DNA of 48,414 nt, taken from NCBI RefSeq assembly GCF_000234355.1, contig NZ_AGQV01000012.1:1-48414 (forward strand), read 5' to 3'. The stretch's first letter is position 1, and every line of letters begins with the position of its first letter. Position numbers and translations under genes: made by a program. The notes beneath the pieces are model-generated. The model did no database searches, was not told the DNA's origin, and saw only the letters and a list, made by a program, of their open reading frames with translations. Below, piece after piece: positions 16,295 through 25,072 of this stretch. The stretch comes from Gluconobacter morbifer G707. Its GTDB lineage: Bacteria; Pseudomonadota; Alphaproteobacteria; Acetobacterales; Acetobacteraceae.

Positions 16295-18744
16295 GGTACG
16301 GCTCCTTCGCGCAGGAGGTCCGCCGCCCACATGACACCCCGCGCCTCGAACCAGGCCGGGAGAAAACCGTCCCGCCTATGTTCCGCCAGCACCTGATCGA
16401 TCAGACGGTGGTCATCCTTCCCGGATGCCGCGCACAGGGCGAGTGCGACCGGCCCGAGCCCCAGTTCGAACAGGCGATTGCCGCGCCGGGTCTGGCAGTA
16501 ATATTCCCGCTTCGACGCGGCACGGGCGATGATGGTGATCTGCCGCTCGTTCAGCCCGAAATCACGGTAGATGGCCGCGATCTGCGGCTCAATCGCCCGT
16601 TCGTTGGGCAGGAAGATCCGTGTAGGACAGCTTTCCACTACCGCCGGAGCGATGGAGGAATTGGCGATATCGGACAGGCTCTGGGTGGCAAACACCACCG
16701 AGGCGTTCTTCTTACGCAGGGTTTTCAGCCACTCCCGGAGTTGCCCTGCGAAATCGCCGTCATCCAGAACGAGCCAGCCCTCGTCGATGACCAGCAGCGT
16801 CGGACGCCCATCCAGACGGCCTTCGATGCGATGGAAGAGATAGGACAGCACGGGAGAAGCGGCCCCAGAGCCGATCAGACCTTCGGTCTCAAACACCACG
16901 ACGTCGGCCTCACCCAGCCGCTCAGCGTCCGCATCCAGCAGGCGACCATAAGGACCACCAAGGCAATAGGGAGCCAGCGCCTGTTTCAGGGCGTTGGATT
17001 GAAGCAGCGCCACCACGCCTGACAGGGTCCGTTCATGAGCAGGCGACGACGCCAGGGAATTCAGGGCCGACCAGAGGTGAGACTTCACCTCCGGGGTGAG
17101 CGCTACCCCCTCGCCAACGAGGATCTGCCCCAGCCATTCCGCTGTCCAGGCGCGCTCGGTCGGATCGTCGATACAGGCCAGCGGCTGAAGCGAGACGCCG
17201 CTGCCCTGTTTGCCTGCCCCATGATCTGCGTTTTCCTGCTCCGTCAGGCCTCCACCGAGATCATGCCAGTCCCCGCCCATCGCCAGTGTCGCGGCCCGCA
17301 GCGAGCCGCCAAAATCGAAGGCAAAGACCTGCGCGCCCGCGTAGCGGCGGAACTGCAGCACCATGAGCGCCAGCAGCACGGATTTCCCCGCCCCTGTCGG
17401 TCCGGCGATCAAGGTGTGGCCGACATCGCCAACATGCAGGGAAAACCGGAAGGGCGTGGCCCCGGCAGTCTTGCCGTAGAAAAGAGGCGGTGCGTTGAAA
17501 TGCCCGTCCCGTTCAGGCCCGGCCCAGACAGCAGAGAGCGGAATCATGTGCGCGAGGTTCAGGGTCGAAACCGGCGGCTGGCGGACGTTGGCGTAGACAT
17601 GGCCGGGTAATGACCCCAGCCATGCCTCCACCGCGTTCAGGCTTTCCGCCATGCAGGTGAAGTCACGCCCCTGAATGATCTTTTCGACCAGACGCAGTTT
17701 TTCTGCTGCGATCGAGGCAGAGCCGTCCCATACCGTGACGGTCGCTGTGATATAGGCCTGCCCGACATCGTCGGCACCGAGCGACTGCAACGCCAGATCG
17801 GCGTCGGCTGCCTTGTTGGCTGCGTCATTGTCCACCAGCACCGAGGCCTCGTTGGTCATGACCTCGCGGATGATGGCGACGATGGATTTCCGCTTGGCAA
17901 ACCACTGACGACGGATCTTCGTCAGCACCTTCGTCGCATCGGTCTTGTCGAGCAGGATCGCCCGCGTGGACCAGCGATAGGGAATGGCGAGACGGTTCAG
18001 GTCATCCAGAATTCCGGGGAAGGTCCGCGACGGGAAGCCAGTGATCGTCAGGGTTTTGAGGAAGGCACTCCCCAGTTTGGGCTCCAGACCGCCTGCCAGG
18101 GGATGATCCACCAGCAGAGCGTCGAGGTGCATCGGGATTTCCGGCACCCGGACCCGCTGGTTCCGCGTCGAAATGGTGGAATGCAGGTAGGTGAGCGTCT
18201 CGCCATCATTCAGCCAGGCGGCTTCGGGCATGAAACCGTCCAGCAGGGCCAGCAGACGGTCAGTCCGGTCGATAAAGCCCCTGACCAGACTCTGCGGATC
18301 ATGCCCGTCGCGCTCCATGCCTTCATAGAGCAGGCGCTCGGCACGGCCCGAGGTTTCCACGGGTGGCAGCCAGACCAGGGTCAGAAAATACCGGCTCTCG
18401 AAATGCACGCCTTCATCCTCGAAGGCTTCCCGGCGTTCCAGATCGACCATCTGGCTGGCGGCATCAGGGAAATCGCTTTCGGGATAGAGGGTCGCCGGGG
18501 TGCGCTGCGCCTCCACAAACACGGCCCACCCCGAACCCAGACGCCGCAGGGCGCTGTTCAGCCGCCCCGTCACGCCCACCAGTTCGGCCGGGGTGGCGCT
18601 GTCCAGATCGGGACCACGGATGCGCGCCGTGCGCTGGAAGCTGCCATCCTTGTTCAGAACCACGCCCTCCCCGACCAGCGCGGCCCAGGGCAGGAAGTCG
18701 GACAGGACGGCGACACGGCTGCGATATTCACCAAGGGACATCAT
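16291..18744 (-). CDS. trbE: TrbE/VirB4 family T4SS ATPase
   Basis: 817 aa. The N-terminal CagE/TrbE domain is followed by a P-loop ATPase domain with Walker A AGPTGAGKS (about 447-455) and Walker B LLVIDEGWLVL (about 645), then the FATQSLSDIANSS sensor region. TrbE powers pilus assembly and substrate transfer at the inner membrane. Length and motifs are complete, so it is probably active. An extra alternative start is one codon in. Confidence 0.95.
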   Translation of the reverse strand: MMSLGEYRSRVAVLSDFLPWAALVGEGVVLNKDGSFQRTARIRGPDLDSATPAELVGVTGRLNSALRRLGSGWAVFVEAQRTPATLYPESDFPDAASQMVDLERREAFEDEGVHFESRYFLTLVWLPPVETSGRAERLLYEGMERDGHDPQSLVRGFIDRTDRLLALLDGFMPEAAWLNDGETLTYLHSTISTRNQRVRVPEIPMHLDALLVDHPLAGGLEPKLGSAFLKTLTITGFPSRTFPGILDDLNRLAIPYRWSTRAILLDKTDATKVLTKIRRQWFAKRKSIVAIIREVMTNEASVLVDNDAANKAADADLALQSLGADDVGQAYITATVTVWDGSASIAAEKLRLVEKIIQGRDFTCMAESLNAVEAWLGSLPGHVYANVRQPPVSTLNLAHMIPLSAVWAGPERDGHFNAPPLFYGKTAGATPFRFSLHVGDVGHTLIAGPTGAGKSVLLALMVLQFRRYAGAQVFAFDFGGSLRAATLAMGGDWHDLGGGLTEQENADHGAGKQGSGVSLQPLACIDDPTERAWTAEWLGQILVGEGVALTPEVKSHLWSALNSLASSPAHERTLSGVVALLQSNALKQALAPYCLGGPYGRLLDADAERLGEADVVVFETEGLIGSGAASPVLSYLFHRIEGRLDGRPTLLVIDEGWLVLDDGDFAGQLREWLKTLRKKNASVVFATQSLSDIANSSIAPAVVESCPTRIFLPNERAIEPQIAAIYRDFGLNERQITIIARAASKREYYCQTRRGNRLFELGLGPVALALCAASGKDDHRLIDQVLAEHRRDGFLPAWFEARGVMWAADLLREGAVP

Positions 18745-18753
18745 GGCCCTCCC

Positions 18754-19038
18754 CTATGCGCGAAGCCAGGCGGGGTAGCGGAGATGTCGCCGCCCCACCT
18801 CGATGAACAGCGGGTCGCGCTTCGCCCCCCAGATCGCGAGGGTGTGCCCCACGATCCAGAACACCGCCCCGACAAGCCAGAGCCGCAGGCCGAGGGCTAT
18901 GGCGGAGGCCAGCGTACCGTTGGCGATGGCCACGGCCCGTGGCGCACCACCCAGCAGGATTGGTTCCGTCAGGGAGCGATGCACTGGCACGAAATAGCCG
19001 GGCACGGCCTCGGCTTCAGGATCGAAGAGAACCGCCAT
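18754..19038 (-). CDS. trbD: TrbD/VirB3 family T4SS protein
   Basis: 94 aa from ATG 19038, sharing one base with the trbC stop. It has PGYFVPVHRSLTEPILLGG followed by two hydrophobic stretches (about 37-52 and 54-70) and a basic tail, as in VirB3/TrbD. It is an inner membrane partner of the TrbE ATPase. The longer in-frame ORF to 19284 runs through trbC and is rejected. Confidence 0.9.
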   Translation of the reverse strand: MAVLFDPEAEAVPGYFVPVHRSLTEPILLGGAPRAVAIANGTLASAIALGLRLWLVGAVFWIVGHTLAIWGAKRDPLFIEVGRRHLRYPAWLRA

Positions 19039-19406
19039 CAGATTAGCGCTCCGCCCGAGAAGGAAAAGAAGGACAGGAAGAAGCTGGACGCCGCAAAAGC
19101 GATGCTGAGTCCGAAGACGATCTGGATCAGGCGACGGAACCCGCCCGATGTTTCGCCGAAGGCCAGGGTCAGACCGGTAATGGTGATGATGATCACCGAG
19201 ATGATCTTCGCCACCGGTCCCTGCACGGATTCCAGTATCTCGTTGAGCGGTGTCTCCCACGGCATCCCCGTGCCGGACGCCCATGCCGATGATGCGAAAA
19301 CAAGCGACAGCAGCGTGGATGTTCCGAACACACGAAGGTCCGACATACGACGGTCAGGACGTGCTCCAGCGCACACGATGGCGCGCAGACGTGAAGGCGA
19401 CCTCAT
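19038..19406 (-). CDS. trbC: TrbC/VirB2 family pilin precursor
   Basis: 122 aa from ATG 19406, which overlaps the trbB stop by four bases. A long signal region ends near FASSAWASG; two hydrophobic helices follow (about 66-84 and 95-115) separated by a short ETSGGFRR loop, the layout of VirB2/TrbC pilins. In RP4-type systems the processed product is cyclised by TraF, and a TraF-like peptidase is encoded at 28162-28749. Confidence 0.9.
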   Translation of the reverse strand: MRSPSRLRAIVCAGARPDRRMSDLRVFGTSTLLSLVFASSAWASGTGMPWETPLNEILESVQGPVAKIISVIIITITGLTLAFGETSGGFRRLIQIVFGLSIAFAASSFFLSFFSFSGGALI

Positions 19407-20407
19407 GATGATTCTCCATTGGCAGAGAATGATGTTTCGGAAGAAGAGAGGCTGACCGGGCGGAGGCGATAGGCTCCGGTCGTGGGATCGAGACCGTCGA
19501 TTTCGGCCAGTTCGGACAGGCGCCGAGCCATGCCGCGCCCCGAGAGCACGGCGATCACGTCGATGGTTTCGGCGATCATGGCGCGTGGCACCGTGACCAC
19601 GGCCTCCTGGATCAACTGTTCCAGGCGATACAGGGCAGCGAGCACCGATCCGGCGTGCAGCGTGCCGATGCCACCCGGATGGCCAGTCCCCCATGCCTTG
19701 ACCAGATCAAGCGCTTCGACCCCACGCACCTCACCGATCGGAATACGGTCGGGACGCAGACGCAGGGCAGAGCGCACCAGTTCGGACAGGGTCACGACAC
19801 CATCCTTTGTTCGCATCGCGATAAGATTGGATGCCGTGCATTGCAGTTCGCGCGTATCCTCGATCAGGACGACGCGATCATCGGTTTTCGCAACCTCGGC
19901 CAGGAGGGCGTTGACCAGCGTGGTCTTGCCGGTCGATGTCCCACCGGCGACCAGGATGTTTTTCCGTTCCACGACAGCGCGGCGCAGAAACACCGCCTGC
20001 ACCTCCATCATGATTCCGGCGGTGACATAGTCGTCGAGGGTGAAGACGGCCACGGCGGGCTTGCGGATGGCGAAACTCGGGGCTGTCACCACTGGCGGCA
20101 GCAACCCCTCGAACCGCTCACCGGTTGGCAGTTCGGCTGACACGCGCGGTGCTGCTTCATGCACCTCCGCCCCGACATGGTTTGCGACCAGGCGTACGAT
20201 GCGCTCGGCATCGGCCGGCGTAACCCTGTCGCCCGTATCGCCCAGCCCCTCGGACAGACGGTCGACCCACAGCCGCCCATCGGGATTGAGCATCACCTCA
20301 ATGATGGTGGGATCAGCAAGGTGCCCCGAGATCGCCGATCCCATCGCCGTGCGCAGCATGGACATGCCGCGCTGTCGGGCTCCATTGTCAATCGGTGTAA
20401 CTGCCAT
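19403..20407 (-). CDS. trbB: TrbB/VirB11 family T4SS ATPase
   Basis: 334 aa. Walker A GGTSTGKT is at 155-162, followed by [10 protein letters not shown] (Asp and Glu boxes) and [15 protein letters not shown] with the catalytic-type His box. It is a hexameric cytoplasmic traffic ATPase that switches the machine between pilus building and DNA transfer. It is the first gene of the trb operon and its ribosome-binding region lies in the right arm of a large hairpin (20411-20460). Confidence 0.95.
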   Translation of the reverse strand: MAVTPIDNGARQRGMSMLRTAMGSAISGHLADPTIIEVMLNPDGRLWVDRLSEGLGDTGDRVTPADAERIVRLVANHVGAEVHEAAPRVSAELPTGERFEGLLPPVVTAPSFAIRKPAVAVFTLDDYVTAGIMMEVQAVFLRRAVVERKNILVAGGTSTGKTTLVNALLAEVAKTDDRVVLIEDTRELQCTASNLIAMRTKDGVVTLSELVRSALRLRPDRIPIGEVRGVEALDLVKAWGTGHPGGIGTLHAGSVLAALYRLEQLIQEAVVTVPRAMIAETIDVIAVLSGRGMARRLSELAEIDGLDPTTGAYRLRPVSLSSSETSFSANGESS

Positions 20408-20410
20408 GGG

Positions 20411-20460
20411 AATCCCCGTCCGTCCGGGTCATCCGGCCTGCCCGGACGACGACGGGGATT
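20411..20460 (-). promoter_or_regulatory. Long hairpin covering the trbB ribosome-binding region
   Basis: Positions 20411-20428 pair with 20441-20460, with a two-base bulge (20449-20450) and a 12-base loop; both arms are otherwise perfectly complementary (18 pairs). In the minus-strand transcript the 3 prime arm ends GGGGATT, four bases before the trbB ATG, so folding would hide the only Shine-Dalgarno-like sequence. It could also act as an attenuator. No U run follows, which argues against a simple terminator. Confidence 0.65.
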
Positions 20461-20522
20461 ATTAGAGCGTGTTGTTTTCTCCCGTTTTCAACAGCATTTT
20501 CCTACGATCGTACAGGATCGTA
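20461..20522 (-). promoter_or_regulatory. Repeats and weak promoter upstream of trbB
   Basis: GATCGTA occurs at 20506-20512 and 20516-20522, ten bases apart; the first copy is part of the palindrome TACGATCGTA (20503-20512). On the minus strand TTGAAA (20491-20486) and TCTAAT (20466-20461) are 19 bases apart, a weak promoter. The ten-base phasing is what a ribbon-helix-helix dimer array would recognise, and an RHH gene lies just upstream. Confidence 0.4.
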
Positions 20523-20555
20523 ATGGATGCGGTTTTTACTTGCTGACTGCGGACC

Positions 20556-20987
20556 TCATGCTTCCGATGTGGGCGGCACATCCTCCGGGATCTCATGCCG
20601 GAAGAGTAGCCCTCGGCTGAGTCGCCGGCCAAGGGCGGCCACGAACGCCTCGTAGCGTTCCGCCCCCTGCGCCCGCGCCGCCGCTGCGGCCGGTTCCGGC
20701 AAGGGTGGGCTGACCGTCATCCAGTAGCGGATGAACAGGGCCAGCGTCTCAAGGCTGATCCCGAGATCGCGTTCCATGCGGGCGACCTGCCGGTCGAGGC
20801 GGTCCAGCCTGCGGCTCATCGCCGCCTCTCGCCGCTCATCGGCATCCGGCGATAGGAAGGATGCGATGGCGGCTTCCGCCACTAGGGAAAGGGACAGATC
20901 GCGCCGCGCGGCGTGCGCGGTCAGAGCATCCAGCAGCTTTGGTTCCAGATATACAGACAGCCGCGCCTTTTTCGGGGATGTCCTCAT
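20556..20987 (-). CDS. Ribbon-helix-helix (CopG-like) regulator of the tra region
   Basis: About 143 aa from ATG 20987, seven bases after traG; the ATG at 21041 lies inside traG. Residues 7-45 (KARLSVYLEPKLLDALTAHA then DLSLSLVAEAAI) are a ribbon-helix-helix fold, and residues about 50-85 are charged and probably coiled (RLDRLDRQVARMERDLG). Such CopG proteins lie between traG and trbB in many elements of this type. It may control the trb operon through the repeats at 20503-20522. Confidence 0.82.
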   Translation of the reverse strand: MRTSPKKARLSVYLEPKLLDALTAHAARRDLSLSLVAEAAIASFLSPDADERREAAMSRRLDRLDRQVARMERDLGISLETLALFIRYWMTVSPPLPEPAAAAARAQGAERYEAFVAALGRRLSRGLLFRHEIPEDVPPTSEA

Positions 20988-20994
20988 TGCGCCC

Positions 20995-22992
20995 TCACAG
21001 CCCAAGGTCATTGCCACGGTCGAGTCCTGCTTGCCGGGCAATCCGTGTCAGGTCGGCACGATCCCGTGCTTCCCAATCCGGTGGCAGTTCCTCGCCAAAG
21101 AGGTCAGGTGCCGCACGCCGCTTGCGTTTGTCGGTCTCCGCCGGATCATGCTCGCGCGACCATTTCCGCCCCGCGCCGAGCGATTCATCGCTGTCGGCAT
21201 CGTCGGCCTTGTCAGGTTCCGCCGCCGACGTTTTCTCTGGCGGCGGGGTGGCAGGAAGCGCGCGGCCACTCCAGTCATCAGGCCGGACAGACCGTGGCAA
21301 TTGCGCGGGATCTGGCGGCGGCAGGACGCGCTCGACAAACCAGCGATCCCGGAAATACCGCGCCTTCCGCGCACGGATCGGCGGACACCCCGCCACCATG
21401 ACCACTTCCTCCCGGGCCGGGATCTGCATGACTTCGCCCACCGTCATCAGGGGCCGCGCACTCTCCTGCCGTGATACCATGAGATGCCCGAGCCAAGGCG
21501 ACAGCCGGTGCCCGGCATAGTTCTTCTGCGACCGGATCTCGGTGGCCACCCCCAGACCGTCGGACACGCGCTTTGCTGTACGTTCATCGTTCGTGGCGAA
21601 ACTGACCCGAACATGGCAATTATCGAGAATACTGTTGTTCTGACCATAAGCCTTGTCGATCTGGTTCAGGCTCTGGGCAATCAGGAACGCCTTGATCCCG
21701 TAGCCCGCCATAAAGGCCAGCGCGCTCTCGAAGAAATCCAGACGGCCGAGGGCAGGAAACTCGTCGAGCATCAGCAGCAGGCGACGCCGCCCCTCCCGAC
21801 CAGACAGATCTTCCGTCAGCCGCCGCCCGATCTGGTTGAGGATCAGGCGGATCAGCGGCTTGGTGCGGCTGATATCCGAGGGCGGGATAACGAAATACAG
21901 CGAGACAGACTGGTCGCCCTCCAGCAGATCACTTATCCGCCATTCGCAGCGACTGGTCACGGTGGCTACCACGGGATCACGGTAGAGACCGAGAAACGAC
22001 ATGGCGGTGGACAGTACGCCAGAGCGTTCATTGTCCGACTTGTTCAGCAATTCCCGTGCGGCCGAGGCCACGACGGGGTGAGGCCCCACCTTCCCGAGAT
22101 GGAGTGTACGCATCATGGCGGACAGGGTCGCCTCGATCGACCGCTTCGGATCGGAGAGGAATTTCGCCACCCCGGCGAGGGTCTTGTCGTCCTCGGCATA
22201 AAGCACATGCAGGATCGCTCCGACCAGCAGGGCATGGGAGGTCTTCTCCCAGTGGTTGCGCCGTTCCAGCGAACCCTCGGGATCGACCAGGATGTCGGCA
22301 ATGTTCTGCACGTCACGAACTTCCGACGCCCCGCGCCGGACCTCCAGCAGCGGGTTATAGGCCGAGGACGCCGGATTGGTCGGATCGAACAGCAGCACCC
22401 GCCCGAAGCGATTACGGAAACCGGCGGTGATCTGCCAGTTCTCACCTTTGATGTCATGGATGATGGCGGAACCCGGCCAGGTCAGGAGCGTGGGGATCAC
22501 CATCCCCACACCCTTGCCGGTGCGCGTCGGCGCGAAGGTCAGGACGTGCTCGGGACCGTCATGTCGGAGATAGGCCCGGCGGTATTTGCCCAGCACCACG
22601 CCATCCTCGCCCAGCAGTCCGGCCGCGCGGATTTCCGCATCCTCCGCCCAGCGGGCGGAGCCATAGGTCGCCGCGCGCTTCGCCTCGCGGGCGCGGTGAA
22701 CGGACAGCGCCACAGCTGCGGCAAAGGCCAGCACCCCGCCCGAACCTGCGATCCAGGCGCCGCGCGCGAACACTGCCGGGGCATAGGCGTCGAACTCGTA
22801 CCACCACCAGAAGAACAGCGGCGGGGCATAGACTGGCCAGCGGTGCAGGATCGTGAACCACGGTCGGCCGAGTTCCGGCTGGAACCCCAGTTCCCAGGCC
22901 GTCCACTGTGTCGCCGTCCACCAGGACAGCACGATCATGGACAGGACCACGAGAGCCTGTCCCCACTGGATACGTGTTCCCGGCTGGTCCAT
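20995..22992 (-). CDS. traG: TraG/VirD4 type IV coupling protein
   Basis: 665 aa from ATG 22992, which has GAGGAGG five bases upstream; the longer frame to 23133 lacks a site. Two N-terminal membrane segments (about 12-30 and 52-66, with a third near 82-98), then Walker A FAPTRTGKG (153-161), IIHDIKGENW, Walker B LLLMLDEFPALGRL, and the FLIAQSLNQ sensor. TraG binds the relaxosome and delivers DNA to the Trb channel. The C-terminal 100 residues are charged and variable, as is usual. Confidence 0.95.
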   Translation of the reverse strand: MDQPGTRIQWGQALVVLSMIVLSWWTATQWTAWELGFQPELGRPWFTILHRWPVYAPPLFFWWWYEFDAYAPAVFARGAWIAGSGGVLAFAAAVALSVHRAREAKRAATYGSARWAEDAEIRAAGLLGEDGVVLGKYRRAYLRHDGPEHVLTFAPTRTGKGVGMVIPTLLTWPGSAIIHDIKGENWQITAGFRNRFGRVLLFDPTNPASSAYNPLLEVRRGASEVRDVQNIADILVDPEGSLERRNHWEKTSHALLVGAILHVLYAEDDKTLAGVAKFLSDPKRSIEATLSAMMRTLHLGKVGPHPVVASAARELLNKSDNERSGVLSTAMSFLGLYRDPVVATVTSRCEWRISDLLEGDQSVSLYFVIPPSDISRTKPLIRLILNQIGRRLTEDLSGREGRRRLLLMLDEFPALGRLDFFESALAFMAGYGIKAFLIAQSLNQIDKAYGQNNSILDNCHVRVSFATNDERTAKRVSDGLGVATEIRSQKNYAGHRLSPWLGHLMVSRQESARPLMTVGEVMQIPAREEVVMVAGCPPIRARKARYFRDRWFVERVLPPPDPAQLPRSVRPDDWSGRALPATPPPEKTSAAEPDKADDADSDESLGAGRKWSREHDPAETDKRKRRAAPDLFGEELPPDWEARDRADLTRIARQAGLDRGNDLGL

Positions 22993-23163
22993 CGAGTCCT
23001 CCTCTGCCATCGGAGACAGCGAAGAACCGGGATTTTCCGGGAAGCAAGCGTCCTGTGTCACCTGTCGTACCAGTGCGTACAGGAGCGAAAAAATACTTGC
23101 ACGTTGCGGACTACAGCCAAACCCGCACATCATGCGCAGAATAACCCCGGAAGGAGTCGAGCC

Positions 23164-23316
23164 ATGACCGGATCATCGCCCCTCTTCCCCCCGTCTGACG
23201 ATACCGTCGATCAGCAATGCACGGAGGAACAGCGGAAGCTCGACCATGTGATTGATGCGGTGAACGCATTGCACACAGGGCACGGCTTCCTGAGCGATGA
23301 ATTTCCAACGCTTTAA
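23164..23316 (+). CDS. Small hypothetical protein divergent from traG
   Basis: 50 aa with a strong site GGAAGGAG eight bases before ATG 23164. It is acidic in its centre (DDTVDQQCTEEQRKLDHVID) and probably one amphipathic helix. A clear rho-independent terminator follows at 23372-23391. The site and terminator argue it is expressed, but I recognise no family. Confidence 0.5.
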   Translation: MTGSSPLFPPSDDTVDQQCTEEQRKLDHVIDAVNALHTGHGFLSDEFPTL

Positions 23317-23371
23317 ACTGCCCGCCATAGTCACTCTGGCCAAGGCGCTTGACGGGCAATATAAAGAAAAA

Positions 23372-23391
23372 GGCCCGCCTTTCGGCGGGCC
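23372..23391 (+). terminator. Rho-independent terminator
   Basis: GGCCCGCC TTTC GGCGGGCC forms a perfect eight-pair stem with a four-base loop, followed by TTAATATAT. An A run precedes it, so it may work in both directions. It isolates the 50-aa gene from the abortive infection operon. Confidence 0.85.
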
Positions 23392-23505
23392 TTAATATAT
23401 CCTTGGACGATGAGGGGGGGCATAAGCCCGCGTTCTCAAAGCCGCTGCGTTCTTATATCGTGGCTCTGATGCCACCGTCAATATCGTGCCTACAGGAACT
23501 CCTCA

Positions 23506-24168
23506 TTGCCTTTCTCCCCGGCCGAGATACGGGATCTGCCCGTCGTCATTTCCGCACCACGCTTTGCAACATACCTGCAAGCCATGGGCAACGACCGGGA
23601 AAAGGCTCTCGTGCTTTATGAGTGGAATCTCGACGTTTCATCGGCGCTGATCATCCCGCTTCAGGTCTGCGAGGTTGCTGTCCGCAATGGCATCGCTGAA
23701 GCGATTGAGCACGTCCATGGTGCCAACTGGCCATGGAACAATGGTTTCATCCGAAGCCTGCCTCGCCCGAAGGGTCGGGCACGATATAACCCGGCGATCG
23801 ATCTTCAAGCTCGCGCCGCGATACTGCCTACCACCGGCAAAATTATAGCCGAATTAAAGTTTGCATTCTGGGAGAACATTTTCACTGCTGGTCAGGACAG
23901 TCGCATCTGGAACACACATTTGCGTAACTGTTTCCCCGGAGCCCCATCAGGACAAACGATACCGCAATTGCGGGCAGCGGCCTATGCGGACCTCCAGATC
24001 ATTCGACGTCTGAGGAACCGGATCGCACATCACGAACCAATCTTCACTCGCAATATCGCCGATGATTATCAACGGATCCATGACATGATCGCATGGCGCA
24101 GTCAGGTGGCCGCCGCCTGGATGGACCGAAAGCAGACCGTTCTCACCCTGCTCGCGATGAAGCCATGA
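23506..24168 (+). CDS. Abi-like HEPN protein
   Basis: 220 aa from TTG 23506 (AGGA lies ten bases upstream). The C-terminal part has LRNRIAHHEPIF, with Arg170 and His175 forming the R-x4-6-H signature of HEPN ribonucleases and matching the Abi_2/AbiD-F type of abortive infection protein. QVCEVAVRNGIAEAI (about 53-67) is the other typical helix. HEPN proteins of this type cut RNA when phage infection is sensed. The next gene starts inside its stop codon, so the two are translationally coupled. Activity and trigger are inferred; the motif is seen. Confidence 0.78.
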   Translation: MPFSPAEIRDLPVVISAPRFATYLQAMGNDREKALVLYEWNLDVSSALIIPLQVCEVAVRNGIAEAIEHVHGANWPWNNGFIRSLPRPKGRARYNPAIDLQARAAILPTTGKIIAELKFAFWENIFTAGQDSRIWNTHLRNCFPGAPSGQTIPQLRAAAYADLQIIRRLRNRIAHHEPIFTRNIADDYQRIHDMIAWRSQVAAAWMDRKQTVLTLLAMKP

Positions 24169-25061
24169 CCAACAAGTTCTCTCCGTTTGTCATCAAAGCC
24201 TTGGTCGACACAATCACGGGTGGTGCTGGAAACGATAATACACCCCCAATCGGGGTCTATCGCTCAGGCCCCCAAATCGAGCAGTTCTTTCTCAACTGTG
24301 GCCTCGACATGCGTATTGGCGCGAGTTCGCGCGTCCCGGCCACAACTGACTTCCTCCGCAAGGTCGCCAACCACCCTGATGGTAACGCTGAGGTCTATCT
24401 CACCCGGATTATCGAACAGGTCTGTGACCCCCGCACCTATCTGGAGCATCCTGACAGAGCGACCGCTGTACGCGAGCATCTCAACAAGGCTCTTGGAGCT
24501 GACCAGTTGGCCGTCGTTATCGTCGGCGGGAAGGCTGTTCTGACAGAGCGTCAGGGAGCCGGCGGAATTGTCGAACCATTTATCAAGAAAGTGGCCACGC
24601 TGGATTTCGACACGGTCCAGATGGAAATCGCAAGGGCTCTCCCCAATCTGGAAAGCGATCCGGAAGATGCGGTGACAGCGGCCTGTTCCCTGATTGAGGC
24701 GGTGTGCCGTTCGATCCTCGTGGAACTTGCCCTGCCACTGCCGCCCAAAAAGGATATTGATGGGCTGATCCGCGCTGTGCAGATACCCCTTGGCCTATCT
24801 CCTGGGCGTACCGATCTCCCGTCGGAAATAGAAGCGGACATCCGTCAGACGCTCAGTGGTCTCACCTCCGTTGCCAAAGGCATTGGCGCATTACGAACGC
24901 ACGGTGGAGATGCGCATGGTCGCGAAAAAGGTTTCCGGCGCATTGACGCGCGGATTGCTCGGCTTGCCATCAATGCGGCGAGTTCGTTGGCACTGTTCCT
25001 GATCGAAACCTGGGAACGCCAGGAACATCGCACCCTGCCCCAACATGCTGAGCATCTCTGA
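24165..25061 (+). CDS. Abortive infection family protein with C-terminal HEPN-like motif
   Basis: 298 aa from ATG 24165, overlapping the previous stop (ATGA). An N-terminal alpha-helical region (1-150) may be a sensor; residues about 165-285 match the Abi C-terminal domain (AACSLIEAVCRSILVEL, then IGALRTHGGDAHGREKGF, with Arg244 and His251). Proteins of this family are labelled abortive infection and are HEPN-like. With its upstream partner it makes a two-gene unit inserted between traG and the relaxase gene. It ends 11 bases before the convergent relaxase stop. Confidence 0.75.
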   Translation: MTNKFSPFVIKALVDTITGGAGNDNTPPIGVYRSGPQIEQFFLNCGLDMRIGASSRVPATTDFLRKVANHPDGNAEVYLTRIIEQVCDPRTYLEHPDRATAVREHLNKALGADQLAVVIVGGKAVLTERQGAGGIVEPFIKKVATLDFDTVQMEIARALPNLESDPEDAVTAACSLIEAVCRSILVELALPLPPKKDIDGLIRAVQIPLGLSPGRTDLPSEIEADIRQTLSGLTSVAKGIGALRTHGGDAHGREKGFRRIDARIARLAINAASSLALFLIETWERQEHRTLPQHAEHL

Positions 25062-25072
25062 AGATTCGCCCA

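Noticed and set aside
18103-19455. A 450-codon plus-strand open frame opposite trbE, trbD and trbC
   Set aside because: Antisense shadow of the Trb genes, no domain recognised.
21484-23316. A 610-codon plus-strand open frame opposite traG
   Set aside because: It is antisense to a clear TraG with complete motifs, has no family resemblance, and arises from high GC and codon bias; only its last 50 codons (from 23164) look like a gene.
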